From positions 507,194,594-507,258,593 of the forward strand of contig NC_064619.1 of NCBI RefSeq assembly GCF_023898315.1: DNA of 64,000 nucleotides, written 5' to 3'. The position numbers and the translations under genes are program-made. Numbering within the stretch: the stretch's first letter is position 1; each line of letters opens with the position of its first letter. Shown piece after piece: positions 20,560-31,423 of the stretch. The stretch comes from Schistocerca nitens. Lineage: Eukaryota > Arthropoda > Insecta > Orthoptera > Acrididae. The notes under the pieces are model-generated. The model was not told where the DNA came from, searched no databases, and was given only the letters and a program-made list of their open reading frames with translations.

Positions 20560-21490
20560 AAAAAATTACAGAAACAAAACGATTTAAAAAAATCACATAT
20601 GTATAAAGAGAACAATAACTACCATTTGTAAATTTACACTCACAGAAGAACAATCACAAACAAACGTCCAGCTTAGATAATATATAGTCGATTGCCTCTT
20701 GGGTCGCCATTAGGAGATGCTGTGGGTCACCCTCATATGCCCTTATTGGGCATTCCTGAACGATGTGTTTGACCGTCTGTCTCTCAGCGCCACTGTCGCA
20801 AGCGGCCGAAGGAAGTTTTTCCCATCTGTGTAAGGAGTCGGCGCATCTCCCACAGTTGGTTCTGATGCGATTAAGTGTTGACCAAACTTCGCGAGAGCAA
20901 ACAAATCATTTTGGTTTACTAAAGATGCATGGCATACTGTGGCAGTTTACTGCTGTTCTGCTCTCCCATTCCTCTTTCCATCGTTCATGTATTTTAAAGT
21001 TGGTTTGGTGCAGCGCCTGTGCGGTCTTTAGTGGAGGATTCCTAGACCGGAGTCGGTTTCCTTGGATGTCGTGAGTATTTTCATGGATCTGGAAATTGAG
21101 GGTTGGTCATGATTTTTTGAAATTCTCTAACCAGAGCGTGTTCTTGGCGCAGGTTAGGATGGGCTATGTTACTGAGAGCGGGCAGCCACACTGTAGGAGT
21201 TGGCCTGATTGTGCCTGATATAATACGCATTGTTGCATTAAATTGGCTATCTACCATGTGTGTGTGTGTTTGCTGTTGAGCCACACTGGGGTACAGTATT
21301 CTGCCACTGGGTACACCAACCCAAGTGCGGATGTTCTTAAGGTAGTACTTTAGAAAATGGAGGCTACAACCTAGTGCTAGAAAGACGGAAGTATCTGCCT
21401 TCCATTTGAACAACAAAATGGCCAGCAGAGAACTACATGTATATCTAGACTGTAAAATACTAAATCACAACAAACACCCAAAGCAATGGT
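20560..21490 (-). pseudogene. LINE reverse transcriptase C-terminal fragment
   Basis: On the minus strand the sequence begins with a YLGV-like box near 21470 and continues through TLRTSALGLVYPVAEY-like residues and THMVDSQFNATMRIISGTI and VWLPALSNIAHPNLR (21081-21416). In other frames it goes on to a cysteine/histidine-containing end (CDSGAERQTVKHIVQECP, near 20760-20810). This is the C-terminal domain typical of a group of insect LINEs. The RT catalytic core is absent and the frame is shifted several times. About 120 bases of AT-rich 3' tail follow before the SINE at 20462. Confidence 0.8.
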
Positions 21491-21589
21491 AAAGAAAGTG
21501 AGAGACGGCGTTCTCTTATCTTCTCCTCTCCCCACAACTAGAACCCAACACTATCGCGCCCTATTATGGAAACGTATTCGTGACTCAAA

Positions 21590-21990
21590 ATCTTGTTCGT
21601 ATGCGCTTTTTACGGCCGCCGAGGGCGGGCCGTTCTCTGGCGGCACACTACATAACTCTAAAGAGACCTCTGAGAGAGGACTGGGCGCCGCTTCCGCACG
21701 AAAAGTTGTGCCGTGAGGAACGGCCTTTGCGTCTGCTCTGCGGCGGCTGATGAACGCGTCCGGGACGCTGTAATTGGAGGCCACGGGATGCACAGATCGA
21801 GGGCGAAGGAATGCCCCTCCGCTATTGATCCCCGTATGGGACGGAACTAATGCCGGGCCAATTGGTTCCGAGTGCATTAGTGGCTGAATTACGTCGTGAC
21901 CAGATCATTAGCCCGCGCGGCCGGCGCTGACGCAATAATTCGACGCGCACGCTACCCGCACTGAGCGCCTCGATTTAAATGTGCTCTGCT
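21590..21990. other. GC/CpG-rich island 2
   Basis: GC- and CpG-rich segment (gaacgcgtccgggacgctg, cccgcgcggccggcgctgacg) with embedded aattggaggcc and gcaataattcgacg sites. It abruptly follows AT-rich LINE remains. No coding frame has recognisable features. Similar in character to islands at 4240-4565 and 30060-30650. Confidence 0.5.
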
Positions 21991-21995
21991 TCCTC

Positions 21996-22040
21996 CCCCC
22001 CCCCCTCTCTCTCTCTGTGTGTGTGTGTGTGTGTGTGTGC
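21996..22040 (+). repeat. Compound microsatellite (C)n(CT)n(GT)n
   Basis: A C-run followed by CT repeats and then about ten GT repeats. Confidence 0.95.
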
Positions 22041-22049
22041 GTGCGCATC

Positions 22050-22600
22050 CCAAACATCCACTCCGTCTCTCTTCTCCCGGCGTCTCCTCCACCCGGCCCT
22101 CTCCCCAAACCTGTATTTCCTTCTGTGGTTTACTATCGGCACTCTAATTCGGCAGGAGGCCTGGCCCTTTCAATGGAAATGGACCGGACCTAATGCTGCG
22201 TATCTCAGGACATGGTACTACTTCGCTTGATGATTCCATTAAGCAAACGTTTACAGAGTTGAAGCTGCTTGTACTTCATTCGAGGGGTAATTAAGTGGAG
22301 TAAATTATTCCGACAACTGATATTTATTTCACTGCTGCCTCTTTCTCATTGTCGGACATAGATGCGTAATTTTTCCGGAGGTACAAATAATTGCTCTTCG
22401 GTTTTTTTTCCTCTGATGTTGGTCGCACGCAGGATGAACAGTTGCAGTAAGATGAGATTCTCCATTTTTTACGTTCTTCCTGTCCAGAGTGTGTCTTTGT
22501 ATGATATATTAGTTTGACCAACCCGTTGAATTATTCGCCGTGGAATAGCTCCGTAATGCTTCCAGTCTTAGACAAAGCGACATGCGATGTCTTTGGATAT
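22050..22600. other. Unassigned DNA
   Basis: No repeat or coding region recognised. Confidence 0.35.
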
Positions 22601-22601
22601 T

Positions 22602-22774
22602 CAAATGGTTCAAATGGCTCTGTGCACTATGGGACTTAACAACTGAGGTCATCAGTCCCCTAGAACTTACAACTACTTAAACCTACCTAACCTAAGGACA
22701 GCACACACATCCATGCCCGAGGCAGGATTCGAACCTGCGACCTGCGCCTATAACCGCTCGGCCACACCGGCCGG
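22602..22774 (-). repeat. SINE-A copy 7, head partly deleted
   Basis: Starts tcaaatggttcaaatggctctg and ends ccggccgg. About 35 bases of the tRNA-like head between the B box and the A box are missing. No convincing target-site duplication. Confidence 0.9.
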
Positions 22775-22929
22775 CGGATCTTATTCAGCCATTATAGTTT
22801 TAAATAGTACTATGGCACGCAAACCGCAATTTTTATACCCGCTGACTTTATGAAAAAGGGTTAATTATTCAGTTTTTTCTGTTCTCATCAGGGACACAAG
22901 TTATATTGCGGGTTTTTTACTTCTAAAGG

Positions 22930-23100
22930 CACTTTATAAACCATAATACTGGTGCCCCATCCTAACAGTCCTGTGCGGTAGCGAACACAAAAGATCCTAA
23001 GGAAGATCCCAGCAGAGGGGTCGAAACGTCGAACATTTTAGAAGAAACATGACGCGGCCTAATAACCCAGGAGATTTTAATTTCAGTCCTCAGTAGCCCA
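22930..23100 (+). repeat. Retroelement tail-like segment with hammerhead-like motif
   Basis: Contains cctaaggaagatcccag and ggggtcgaaacgtcgaac: a CTGANGA-like start, a stem (gatccc/ggggtc) and GAAAC. This layout occurs in tails of Penelope-like and related retroelements. It ends ggagattttaatttcag just before the 5S-derived SINE. Confidence 0.45.
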
Positions 23101-23104
23101 AAGT

Positions 23105-23416
23105 TTACCCACCGACCGCCGTATAGTCCTCAGGCGATAGGCGTCGAAGGATTCAGATATGGAGGGGCATGCGGTCAGCACACGCTCACCCGGTCGTTGT
23201 CAGTTTCCGTGACCGGAGCCTCTACTTCTCGATCAAGCTGCTCCTCGATTGGCATCACAAGGGCTGGGTGCACCCCGCTTCTCTACAACGCTCACCAGAC
23301 ACGGACAGTCACCAATCCAGTTAACCAAGTCCGAGAACTGTCAACTTCGGTGATCTGACGGGAACAGATGTTACCGTAGTGGGAACCGGTGTTACCACTG
23401 CGGCGAGGCCGTTGGG
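23105..23416 (-). repeat. 5S-rRNA-derived SINE (SINE3-like)
   Basis: Read on the minus strand, it starts gccaacggcctcgccgcagtgg, then caccggttccc, gtcagatcaccgaagtt, and ggattggtgactgtc. These match the order of the first two-thirds of 5S rRNA, including the internal Pol III promoter region. A non-5S body follows (gcggggtgcacccagcccttgtg...). A 21-bp tandem duplication (23360-23380 and 23381-23401) lies within the 5S-like head. The divergence from 5S rRNA and the unrelated body exclude a real 5S gene. Confidence 0.82.
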
Positions 23417-23985
23417 CAATATTGGCACACGTGGTTCAAATTTCATATACTATTGTTTAATAACAATTCACCTTAATACACTGAAAGTTCCATTTTTATT
23501 CAGTTTATTGTTAAGAGTCCAAATGGACCATTGGTATAAAGGCCGGCCAACGTGGTAGAAAAATCACATTTTGATCTGACAAAAATCAATAAGAAACATT
23601 TTATATTTGTTGCGGCAAAAGTCTAGAGGTTATTATTTATTTATCGTATGACATGCCAGCAGCATATATACAAAAATTGTCATTACAATGCAAAGGAATG
23701 CGTATACAAATATATTTAAAATAATGAACTAGTGAATAAAATGTTTCTTATATATGCAAGTGGTCAGTGTGATATGATATACAGAAATAAGACATGTATC
23801 ATGCGAGACTAGAAGCTATTCATTAGGTGCGACATGGAGACGACCTCCAAGATGGTGAACCCCAGGCCACGTCCTTCAAGAAAAGGACGGCGAAAAGTCC
23901 ACACAAACGAAGACCGTACTGGATCAGCGATCTCTCACAGTACCCACCGGCAGCATCGAAAACAAAACAAAAATGGCATTTTTAA
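23417..23985. other. Unassigned, AT-rich
   Basis: No recognised repeat to about 23830. From 23834 a short open frame (67 codons) precedes the LINE endonuclease and may be the LINE's upstream region. Confidence 0.35.
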
Positions 23986-23989
23986 ACGC

Positions 23990-24600
23990 CAACTGACACG
24001 GCACTTTGGTCCCAAATTATCTTGCAATTCAACGTAGAAAGACCCTCCAGAGACAAATGCAAATACCTAAGCAGATTGGCAATTGATAATATCATCGACA
24101 TAATAGCTCTTCAAGAAAATCTCCAGCCACCATAAGATCCTGAAGCAAGAATTAATATTACAGGATACAAGTTGATACCACACATGCCATTTACTAGCCA
24201 TGTGTCAGCTGTAATCATTAGAAACGCTCTCAGTCACAATAGAATAATTAAAGAAGAACAGCAACATGACGTTGAAACAATAACCATCGAAGTTAACGGT
24301 GTAACTATCATAACTATTTACCAACCAACCAAAACAACGTTGGTAAATTCTGTACATCCCACCTTCCCTCACCCTTGTATATATACAGGGGACTATAACA
24401 GCCCTCACACTAGCTGGGGCTACAGCAGCACTGATGAAAACGGCGAATAACTAGCCCAGTGGATAGAAAAGACCTACGATGCCAAGGATCTGAAAACTTT
24501 CCGATCCCCAAGACGGAACACAAACACCAACCTAGACTTGGATGTGGTTAGCAAGGACACTAATAACGTCCCTCCACCCCATACAAAGAGAGTTTAGAGG
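23990..24600 (+). pseudogene. LINE AP-endonuclease fragment
   Basis: Successive frames give LQFNVERPSRDKCKYLSRL, DIIALQEN, ITGYKLIPH, ITIYQPTK, YTGDYNSPHTSWGY and LDLDVV. This is the order of conserved blocks of the apurinic-type endonuclease of LINEs (LQEN, GDxN and SxLD-like positions). Stops occur at about 24133 and 24448. No reverse transcriptase follows, so the element is truncated or recombined. It could belong to the same LINE group as the C-terminal fragment at 20560-21490, but the two do not overlap and cannot be compared. Confidence 0.8.
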
Positions 24601-25055
24601 TGATAGACCACGGCATGGAAAGGACATTTTTTTAAATGTTCGCTGGGGTTTCCAGGCGTCATTTTATTTAGTTCTCTGCCCCTGGGACGACGAGATTTCA
24701 CCAAACAAGCTGGGCCTACTAAGTAGGTAAACTATATCTTCTTACAAGCTACCCCAGTAAACTGATAGCGTGACTGTCAATACGAAAACGCTAAGAATGG
24801 TATAAGTGGACAAAGCTATTTAAAAGCTACTGCTTACACGGGGAGTAGAGACTGGCTTATAAGCAACACACACTGCATGAAAAAGCCGCAGACTGCCTAG
24901 GAAAAATCAGTTATCAATGTTACCTGACGTCGCCATTAAGCGCTGGCGAATATTTTGTCTGTAACGAAACGTCATCTGTCACTCGTAGACTTTTCATGCA
25001 AAGATTATGAACACCGCCCATTTTTTAAACCACCAATCCCTAAGTCCCAATTATC
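24601..25055. other. Unassigned DNA
   Basis: Nothing recognised. Confidence 0.35.
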
Positions 25056-25059
25056 TGCA

Positions 25060-25330
25060 AATTGGATCTAGTGTGGGCCCCCTGCCGGGCTTCGTCCTCT
25101 GCAGTTTGCTTCACAATCGCCTCTTCGGCTGCTGATGTGCGTGCTCGGTCGTGGACAGCGTGCAAAGCAACCCGTTGGGTGAGGGGACACAAGTTGGCCG
25201 TGTACTCTCACTCTGCCAGCACACTTGACGATGGCGACATGTCTGATGACCAAAATACTGTGCCCGCTATACACTATGAAACGCAAGTACACCCGAGGAC
25301 TCTTTGATCAGCAAATACACAGAGAGAAAC
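25060..25330 (+). repeat. Probable Penelope-like element 3' tail
   Basis: Contains acacttgacgatggcgac, a degenerate gatgaccaaaat, then cactatgaaacgcaagtacacccgaggac. This resembles 3' tails of Penelope-like elements of arthropods as I remember them. No coding region is linked to it. Assignment by style only. Confidence 0.4.
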
Positions 25331-25612
25331 TGAAGGATCACAGGTATTGGTACGTTCCAATTACACTCTGATGGACACAAGCTATACCTTACTTTAAACA
25401 ATGTCGAATTGTTACATGAATTGAAGGACTTGGCCTGAGTTTTAACTGTATCTATTTGATTGAATTCTTCTTTTTTTACAAAATTGTTAAGGCTTTCGTG
25501 GCCACATGTTGACAAACTGCCTATTGGCTTCTGTCCCGGGTTCTTCGGCCGACGTTCATCTAATGATTTTTCTGACGTTTCGCCAGCACGAGTGGCTGGC
25601 ATTGTCAAAGCT

Positions 25613-26326
25613 TCACCTTCCATTGCCGGTGGTGAACTGGAGGCGAGCTCGCGGCCGCAGACTATATGTACCTGGCGCGCCAACGTCCGAGGGCTTCTCC
25701 GCGGTCATTTCCGGTGCGGTTCTCCTCTTGCTACTTGCGACGGTCGTTCGCTGCAGTACGGGAAGCCAGGATCCGTTTACCTTAAGGCTTTCCTCTTTCT
25801 TGTTGAAACTGTTCGCGTGTTTTTGGATTTCTACAGCTTCTCTGAACAAGCGCGTGTGATAGTGCTTCTCTACAGCCAGAACTTCCGTGTCGGCGAATTT
25901 TATTACGTGGTCGGTCTCATTCAGTGCGTGCTCTGCCACGGCCGATTTCTCCACCTGCCCCAACCTGCAATGTCGCTTATGCTCTTTGATCCTGGTGTTA
26001 ATGGATCGTCCAGTCATTCCGACATAAACTTTTCCGCATGTGCAAGGTATACGGTATATTCCCGACATTGCAAGTGGGTCTCTTTTCTCCTTCGCCGATC
26101 TAAGACACTCTTTGATCTTCCTTGTCGGTTTGAAAATCGTCTTTACGCCGTGTTTGCGCAATATACGGCCGATTCTGTCCGTCACTCTGGGAATGTATGG
26201 CAGAAAGGCCGTACCCGACATTTCTTTCTCTGGTTCCTTACTTCGCCGAGTGTTTAGCTCTGTTACACTTCTAATGTAATTTGTGGAGTACCCATTGCTC
26301 CTCAGAACAGTTTCCAGGTGTTGCAT
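25613..26326 (-). pseudogene. Penelope-like GIY-YIG endonuclease region, left arm
   Basis: Mirror image of the right-arm frame at 26346-27059, with the same 237-residue translation. The open frame reaches upstream to 26389 by running through the spacer into the other arm, which adds 21 residues with no relation to the family. The reverse-transcriptase domain that should precede is absent, so this is a fragment. Confidence 0.88.
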
Positions 26327-26345
26327 TTCTTGTTTGAGGTGTTGA

Positions 26346-27059
26346 ATGCAACACCTGGAAACTGTTCTGAGGAGCAATGGGTACTCCACAAATTACATTA
26401 GAAGTGTAACAGAGCTAAACACTCGGCGAAGTAAGGAACCAGAGAAAGAAATGTCGGGTACGGCCTTTCTGCCATACATTCCCAGAGTGACGGACAGAAT
26501 CGGCCGTATATTGCGCAAACACGGCGTAAAGACGATTTTCAAACCGACAAGGAAGATCAAAGAGTGTCTTAGATCGGCGAAGGAGAAAAGAGACCCACTT
26601 GCAATGTCGGGAATATACCGTATACCTTGCACATGCGGAAAAGTTTATGTCGGAATGACTGGACGATCCATTAACACCAGGATCAAAGAGCATAAGCGAC
26701 ATTGCAGGTTGGGGCAGGTGGAGAAATCGGCCGTGGCAGAGCACGCACTGAATGAGACCGACCACGTAATAAAATTCGCCGACACGGAAGTTCTGGCTGT
26801 AGAGAAGCACTATCACACGCGCTTGTTCAGAGAAGCTGTAGAAATCCAAAAACACGCGAACAGTTTCAACAAGAAAGAGGAAAGCCTTAAGGTAAACGGA
26901 TCCTGGCTTCCCGTACTGCAGCGAACGACCGTCGCAAGTAGCAAGAGGAGAACCGCACCGGAAATGACCGCGGAGAAGCCCTCGGACGTTGGCGCGCCAG
27001 GTACATATAGTCTGCGGCCGCGAGCTCGCCTCCAGTTCACCACCGGCAATGGAAGGTGA
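26346..27059 (+). pseudogene. Penelope-like GIY-YIG endonuclease region, right arm
   Basis: An uninterrupted 237-residue frame. Residues 41-67 (FLPYIPRVTDRIGRILRKHG) are the thumb end of a Penelope reverse transcriptase. Residues 89-119 hold the endonuclease core, GIY at 89-91 and YVG at 101-103, with CTC at 95-97, RSINTRIKEH and HKRHC. AEHALNETDH at 131-140 supplies the expected Glu. In intact elements this nuclease nicks the target for reverse transcription. The RT catalytic domain is missing. The ATG at 26346 lies right at the palindrome junction and is probably not a native start. Confidence 0.88.
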
Positions 27060-27119
27060 AGCTTTGACAATGCCAGCCACTCGTGCTGGCGAAACGTCAG
27101 AAAAATCTTCTTTTTTTAC

Positions 27120-28695
27120 TTGTATGTAAACTAGTGGTTTTCTATTGTTGACTTTCGTGTGTGTCTGTGTTGAATGTGGACCAGAACAATGCAAGTGGTG
27201 TGATTATGTAAACGCAGTTTCATAAAACGAGTCGCCAAATCCAAACTGGAACTGTACAACTGTATTTCATTTAACTTTTAACAAAAATAATAGAAAAACC
27301 TACATCTGCATACTTAAGAAACTTTCCCGTGAATCTCTGTATTGTGCAGTGCAGTGAATAAGGCTACAACGTGTGTCGTCGTAGTACGTGACATGCGGTT
27401 CCAACACACAAAACTAACTCAGTAGATATACCACATTACATTAAAAGCCGAGTCTTGAAAGAATAACTATCCAAAATGTTTCTGTAAAAATGTCTAGTAA
27501 ATTTAGGCTAACTGACTAAATGAAATTGGACCCTAAATAATATACACGTGAACATATAACACTGCGCTGAAAGTACGTATAAGAATATCTGGAAAGAGAG
27601 AGAGGTCTGAACTGAGCTTCACCTACACTGAGCATGATAATTTTAAAATGTAATGCTTGACTGTAAATTATCTTACTGTGTATTAACGCTGATGTTAAAC
27701 TGGCCCTAACAAACTTTTGTGAGTTACCCTGAGGCAACAGAATCTCGGTACTGTTTGAAAGTGATGAATGTTAAGATGCAGCGCAGCGTGAAACCAGCCG
27801 CAGAAAGTAAAACTTGCCCAAGTGCAATGCAAGGATATACACAGAAGCTGATTACAGCATGCTTTGCTCTGGACGACTGTGTTCAGCCAAGTGCATTGAG
27901 GCGACACGTGATTAGAGGACAAACTTGCGTGAGGAGACGGTGGAAATAAATGAACTTACTGACTGATGAAGAAGAGATTAGCATTCAAAAACAATAAGCT
28001 GAAACTATGATTCTTTAACTATTACAACTATCTTAACAACACTCATTTTTTACAATAAAAAGGGCAATTGTGCCATGTAATTAGTTACTGAAATGGTAGA
28101 GAAGTGGTTATTCTGTAACTCTGCGTGCAGACCTTTGTGAGCAGAAAATTTTCTTTTATCTGGCCTCGCCAGCCCATCTGACTGCCCTGTATCAATAAAG
28201 AAATTTTATGCTAAGAATTTGCCTTTTACAAACTCATCATAAATTACGTATGAGCAAGCAGTGCAGCAACGACGTTACCTCAATATCTCCACAGTTCTCA
28301 AATCACTCTTTACAAAACCGTATTTTCTAAAAGCAACGTCCTCCGCATTTGCATCTCTCTGTTCTACTAGTTACTTCCAGACCAGTCAGCAGCATGACCA
28401 ACATCCACCTCTCTCGCTTACTTGTCTCTGAACGCTACACTAGCATCGGCAAAACTACTGGCAACCAAACATGGCATTGCTTGTACTCAGAATATCTGTG
28501 GCGTAACATATCGACTGTTGAAGACTTCTGTTAGAACAAATCCAGTAAACTAGTATGTAGTATGACAAATAGCATAAAAAGAGAGCTCACATCAGCTTCA
28601 AAGAATATCAAAATAAGCTAGAAATCATAAGAACTCTCAGTTTATTAAGGATTTAACAAATCACGTGTTTGAAAATGCACCACTTGCTGTAACTA
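27120..28695. other. Unassigned AT-rich DNA
   Basis: 1.5 kb without recognised coding region, SINE or terminal repeat. Open frames of 61-76 codons look like chance. Confidence 0.4.
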
Positions 28696-28699
28696 CTGC

Positions 28700-29794
28700 T
28701 GTGACGAGTTGACCACACGTTTTCAGTTGGTGAGAGATCTGGAGAATGTGCTGGCTAGGGCAGCAATCGAACATTTTCTGTATCCAGAAAGGCCCGTACA
28801 GGACCTGTAACATGCGGTCGGGCATTATCTTGCTGAAATGTAGTGTTTCGCAGGGATCGAAAGAAGGGTAGAGCCACGGGTCGTAACACATCTGAAACGT
28901 AACGTTCACTGTTCAAAGTCCCGTCAGTGCGCAAAAGAGGTGACCGAGACGTGTAACCAATGGCACCCCTTACCCTCACGCCGGGTGATACGCCAGTATG
29001 GCGATGACGGATACACGCTTCCAACGTGCGTTCACCGCGATGTCGCGAAACACGGATGCGACAATCATGATGCTGTAAACAGAACCTGGATTGATCCGAA
29101 AAAATGACGTTTCGCCATTCGTACACCCAGGTTGGAAGTTGAGTACACCATCGGAGGCGCTCCTATCTGTGATGCAGGGTAGCCGCAGCCGTGGTATCCG
29201 AACTGATAGTCCATGCCGCTGCAAACGTCATCGAACTATTCGTGCAGATGGTTGTTGTCTTGCAAACGTCCTCATCTGTTGACTCAGGGATCGAGATGTG
29301 GCTGAACGATTCGTTACAGTCATGCGGATAAGACGCCTGTCGTCTCGACTGCTAGTGATACAAGGCCTTTGGGATCCGGCACGGCGTTCCGTATTACCCT
29401 CCTGAACCCACCGATTCCATATCCTGCTAACAGTCATTGGATCTAGACCAAAGCGAGCAGCAATGTCGCGATACGATAAACCGCAATCACGGTAGGCTAC
29501 AATCCGACCTTTATTAAAGTCGGAAACGTGATGGTACGCATTTCTCCTCCTTACACGAGGCATCACAACGACGTTTCACCAGGCAACGCCGGTCAACTGC
29601 TAATTGTGTATGAGAAATCGGTTGGAAACTTTCCTCATGTCAGCACGTTGTAGGTGTCGCGAACGGCGCCAACCATGTCTGAATGCTCTGAAAAGTTAAT
29701 CATTTGCATATCACAGCATCTTCTTCCTGTCGGTTAAATTTCGCGTCTATAGCACGTCATCTTCGTGGTGTAGCAACTTTACTGGCCAGTAGTG
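28700..29794 (-). mobile_element. Tc1-like transposon family B, copy 2 (3'-truncated gene, one end lost)
   Basis: Aligns with 5790-6848 of copy 1. The right end, actggccagtagtg, is followed by TA at 29795-29796. The left end is missing; similarity starts near 28700 with a small deletion beside gtgacgag. It lacks the foreign insert found in copy 1 (here catgccgctgcaaacgtc). Confidence 0.9.
28755..29566 (-). pseudogene. Tc1-like transposase pseudogene, family B copy 2
   Basis: The N-terminal frame (29228-29566) carries the HTH (FNKGRIVAYRDCGLSYRD), and the next frame (28755-29126) carries VIFSDQSRFCLQHHD with the first Asp and FQQDNARPHVTG with the second. It ends NVRLLP because the region with the catalytic Glu is frame-shifted and truncated. 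The two frames are joined by at least one frameshift between 29126 and 29228. Inactive. Confidence 0.88.
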
Positions 29795-30059
29795 TAGTAG
29801 TTTACAACGTACCGCTAGAAAGCACTGCCTCGAATATAAAATGCTTTGTGTTATTTTATTTCTGTTCTTGTTCTCTAAATTCAGCGGATAACCTGCGATA
29901 GCTCAAAATACACTGTTGTTGGTTTACACTATCTTCCGACGACGACTTCACTGGTTGAGACCTGTTGCTGCGTAATAGCGACCTCAGCCGCTTTTCACCG
30001 GTGTACATAAAAATGCAAAATGAGAGAGAAATATTTTTGGTACAGTCAACAGAATGATT

Positions 30060-30650
30060 ACCGTCGGCTGTGCCGGGCTGTCCTGGAAGTGTCGGGTCGG
30101 GTCCCCAGTTCCCGCCGAGCCGGGAGTGCGCGCGCCGTCGCCGGCCACGGCTATGTCCGGCTAGCAATTACGCGCACAGTAATTCCGGAGCAGCGGCCAG
30201 AGGTAATTAGCGGCGCTCAGCTGTCGGCGGCTCACATCAAGGAGGGACAACCTGACCTCTGGCCGTTCTCGCCTCGCCCATCCTCGCCTATCCCCCGCCT
30301 CACGAGCACACGCACGCCGTAAATGCCGCGTCGACACTCGACACCAACCCGTGCTGCCGCCTCCGCCGCCCCCACCTCCGCCCCCGCCCACGCCGCCCCT
30401 TTACCCTGTGGACGACCGCGCATATTTTATACATGCACGAGCTCTGGTCTAGGGGCTCACGGAGCGGACGTCAAGCCGCCCCCGTATTCCAGCCGACGTC
30501 CGCCTTGATGCGGCAAGATTCAGCGGCACAAGCGCTGCCAGAACTACGCCGTAATGCCGCAGCTAGTCTCACTGCCAAATTACCTGCGCCCCTCCTAAGA
30601 GTCGGAGGACGCGGCTCTGCGCCACGTCTCGTCCCGGAACTGACGCGGGA
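30060..30650. other. GC/CpG-rich island 3
   Basis: The strongest of three islands. It includes (ccgcc)-like runs at 30358-30402, blocks such as cgcgcgccgtcgccgg, and homeodomain-type taatta sites set in GC-rich DNA (gaggtaattagcggcgctc near 30200). A TATA-like atattttatac at 30421-30431 sits inside it. All long frames lack known domains. It could be a promoter/first-exon CpG island of an unseen host gene or a conserved regulatory element. Confidence 0.5.
30421..30431 (+). promoter_or_regulatory. TATA-like element in GC island 3
   Basis: atattttatac isolated within about 600 bp of GC-rich DNA. Position and composition fit a core promoter, but no downstream gene can be shown and no initiator is convincing. 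Confidence 0.2.
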
Positions 30651-31204
30651 CGCTGTTGAATTAACTGCGTTGTACGACTAGCGTATGGTTCTCGGCCTTA
30701 ATAAAGGGTACTGTCTGACCCTACTTTCAATTGAAGTTACTTTACAATACTTTAACTGTTCCACCCGAGGCACCAGCGTAATGCCAACTGGAAGTGCTCG
30801 AGAAGAAGGCAAGGAACGTATTCAGACATCATAGAATTGGTGGATTTTCTCTAGGCGCAGTGTTGTTGGCTTTCAGATGTGTTTGTATAACAATTCATTA
30901 CGCAGACTACCAATAAAATAACTGACAGAAAACAGTTACAGCACTAGAAAATAATTAATGTAATGAAATTTCTGCTATGCATTTGTCTAAGTAACGTAGT
31001 TAAGTGACGACACGTTCACTGGTTATTTTAAGCGCGACTGGAGCTACTGCAAACTGGTATATTAATAACCGGTTTAGCCGCCAGAATGTTGAATGCGAGC
31101 ATGAAAACGTACATGCATTGTGTTGTACAGGCATGTATGTCTGTTATGGAATGGATTTCCACGGCAGTTGCACTTGGCCGGTCAGTATAGGCAAGGTTAA
31201 TGCT

Positions 31205-31423
31205 GTTTGTAAATGGCCGGCCGCGATGGCCGAGCGGTTCTAGGCTCTTCAGTCCGGAACCGCGCGACTGCTACGGTCGCAGGTTCGAATCCTGCCTCGG
31301 GCATGGATGTGTGTGATGTCCTTAGGTTAGTTAGGTTTAAGTAGTTCTAAGTTCTAGGGGACTGATGACCTCCGAAGTTAAGTCCCATAGTGCTTAGAGC
31401 CATTTTTTGTTTGTTTGTAAATG
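31205..31423 (+). repeat. SINE-A copy 8 with 11-bp target-site duplication
   Basis: Plus-oriented, nearly consensus (31216-31412): A box gatggccgagcggttctaggc, B box aggttcgaatcc, body ending tgcttagagccattttttg. Bounded by perfect gtttgtaaatg repeats at 31205-31215 and 31413-31423. Confidence 0.95.

Larger units (their letters stand above)
25466..27119. mobile_element. Penelope-like element inserted as a palindrome
   Basis: Two inverted arms of 762 bp, 25565-26326 and 26346-27107, meet across a 19-bp spacer. Every part I compared is identical, and both arms encode the same protein. The left arm continues 85 bases further (25480-25564) than the right. The whole insert is bounded by tcttctttttttac at 25466-25479 and 27106-27119, a 14-bp direct repeat consistent with a target-site duplication. 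Only the 3' part of a Penelope-like element is represented (RT thumb, GIY-YIG endonuclease, tail). Inverted and partial copies are known for Penelope-like elements, but such long, identical arms suggest a very recent insertion. Confidence 0.88.

Noticed and set aside
23340..23416. A 5S rRNA gene
   Set aside because: Only the first part resembles 5S, with an internal duplication and an unrelated downstream body; it is a SINE.
25613..26389. A 258-residue protein starting at 26389
   Set aside because: The first 21 codons cross the palindrome spacer and read the opposite arm; the family-like part begins only at the junction.
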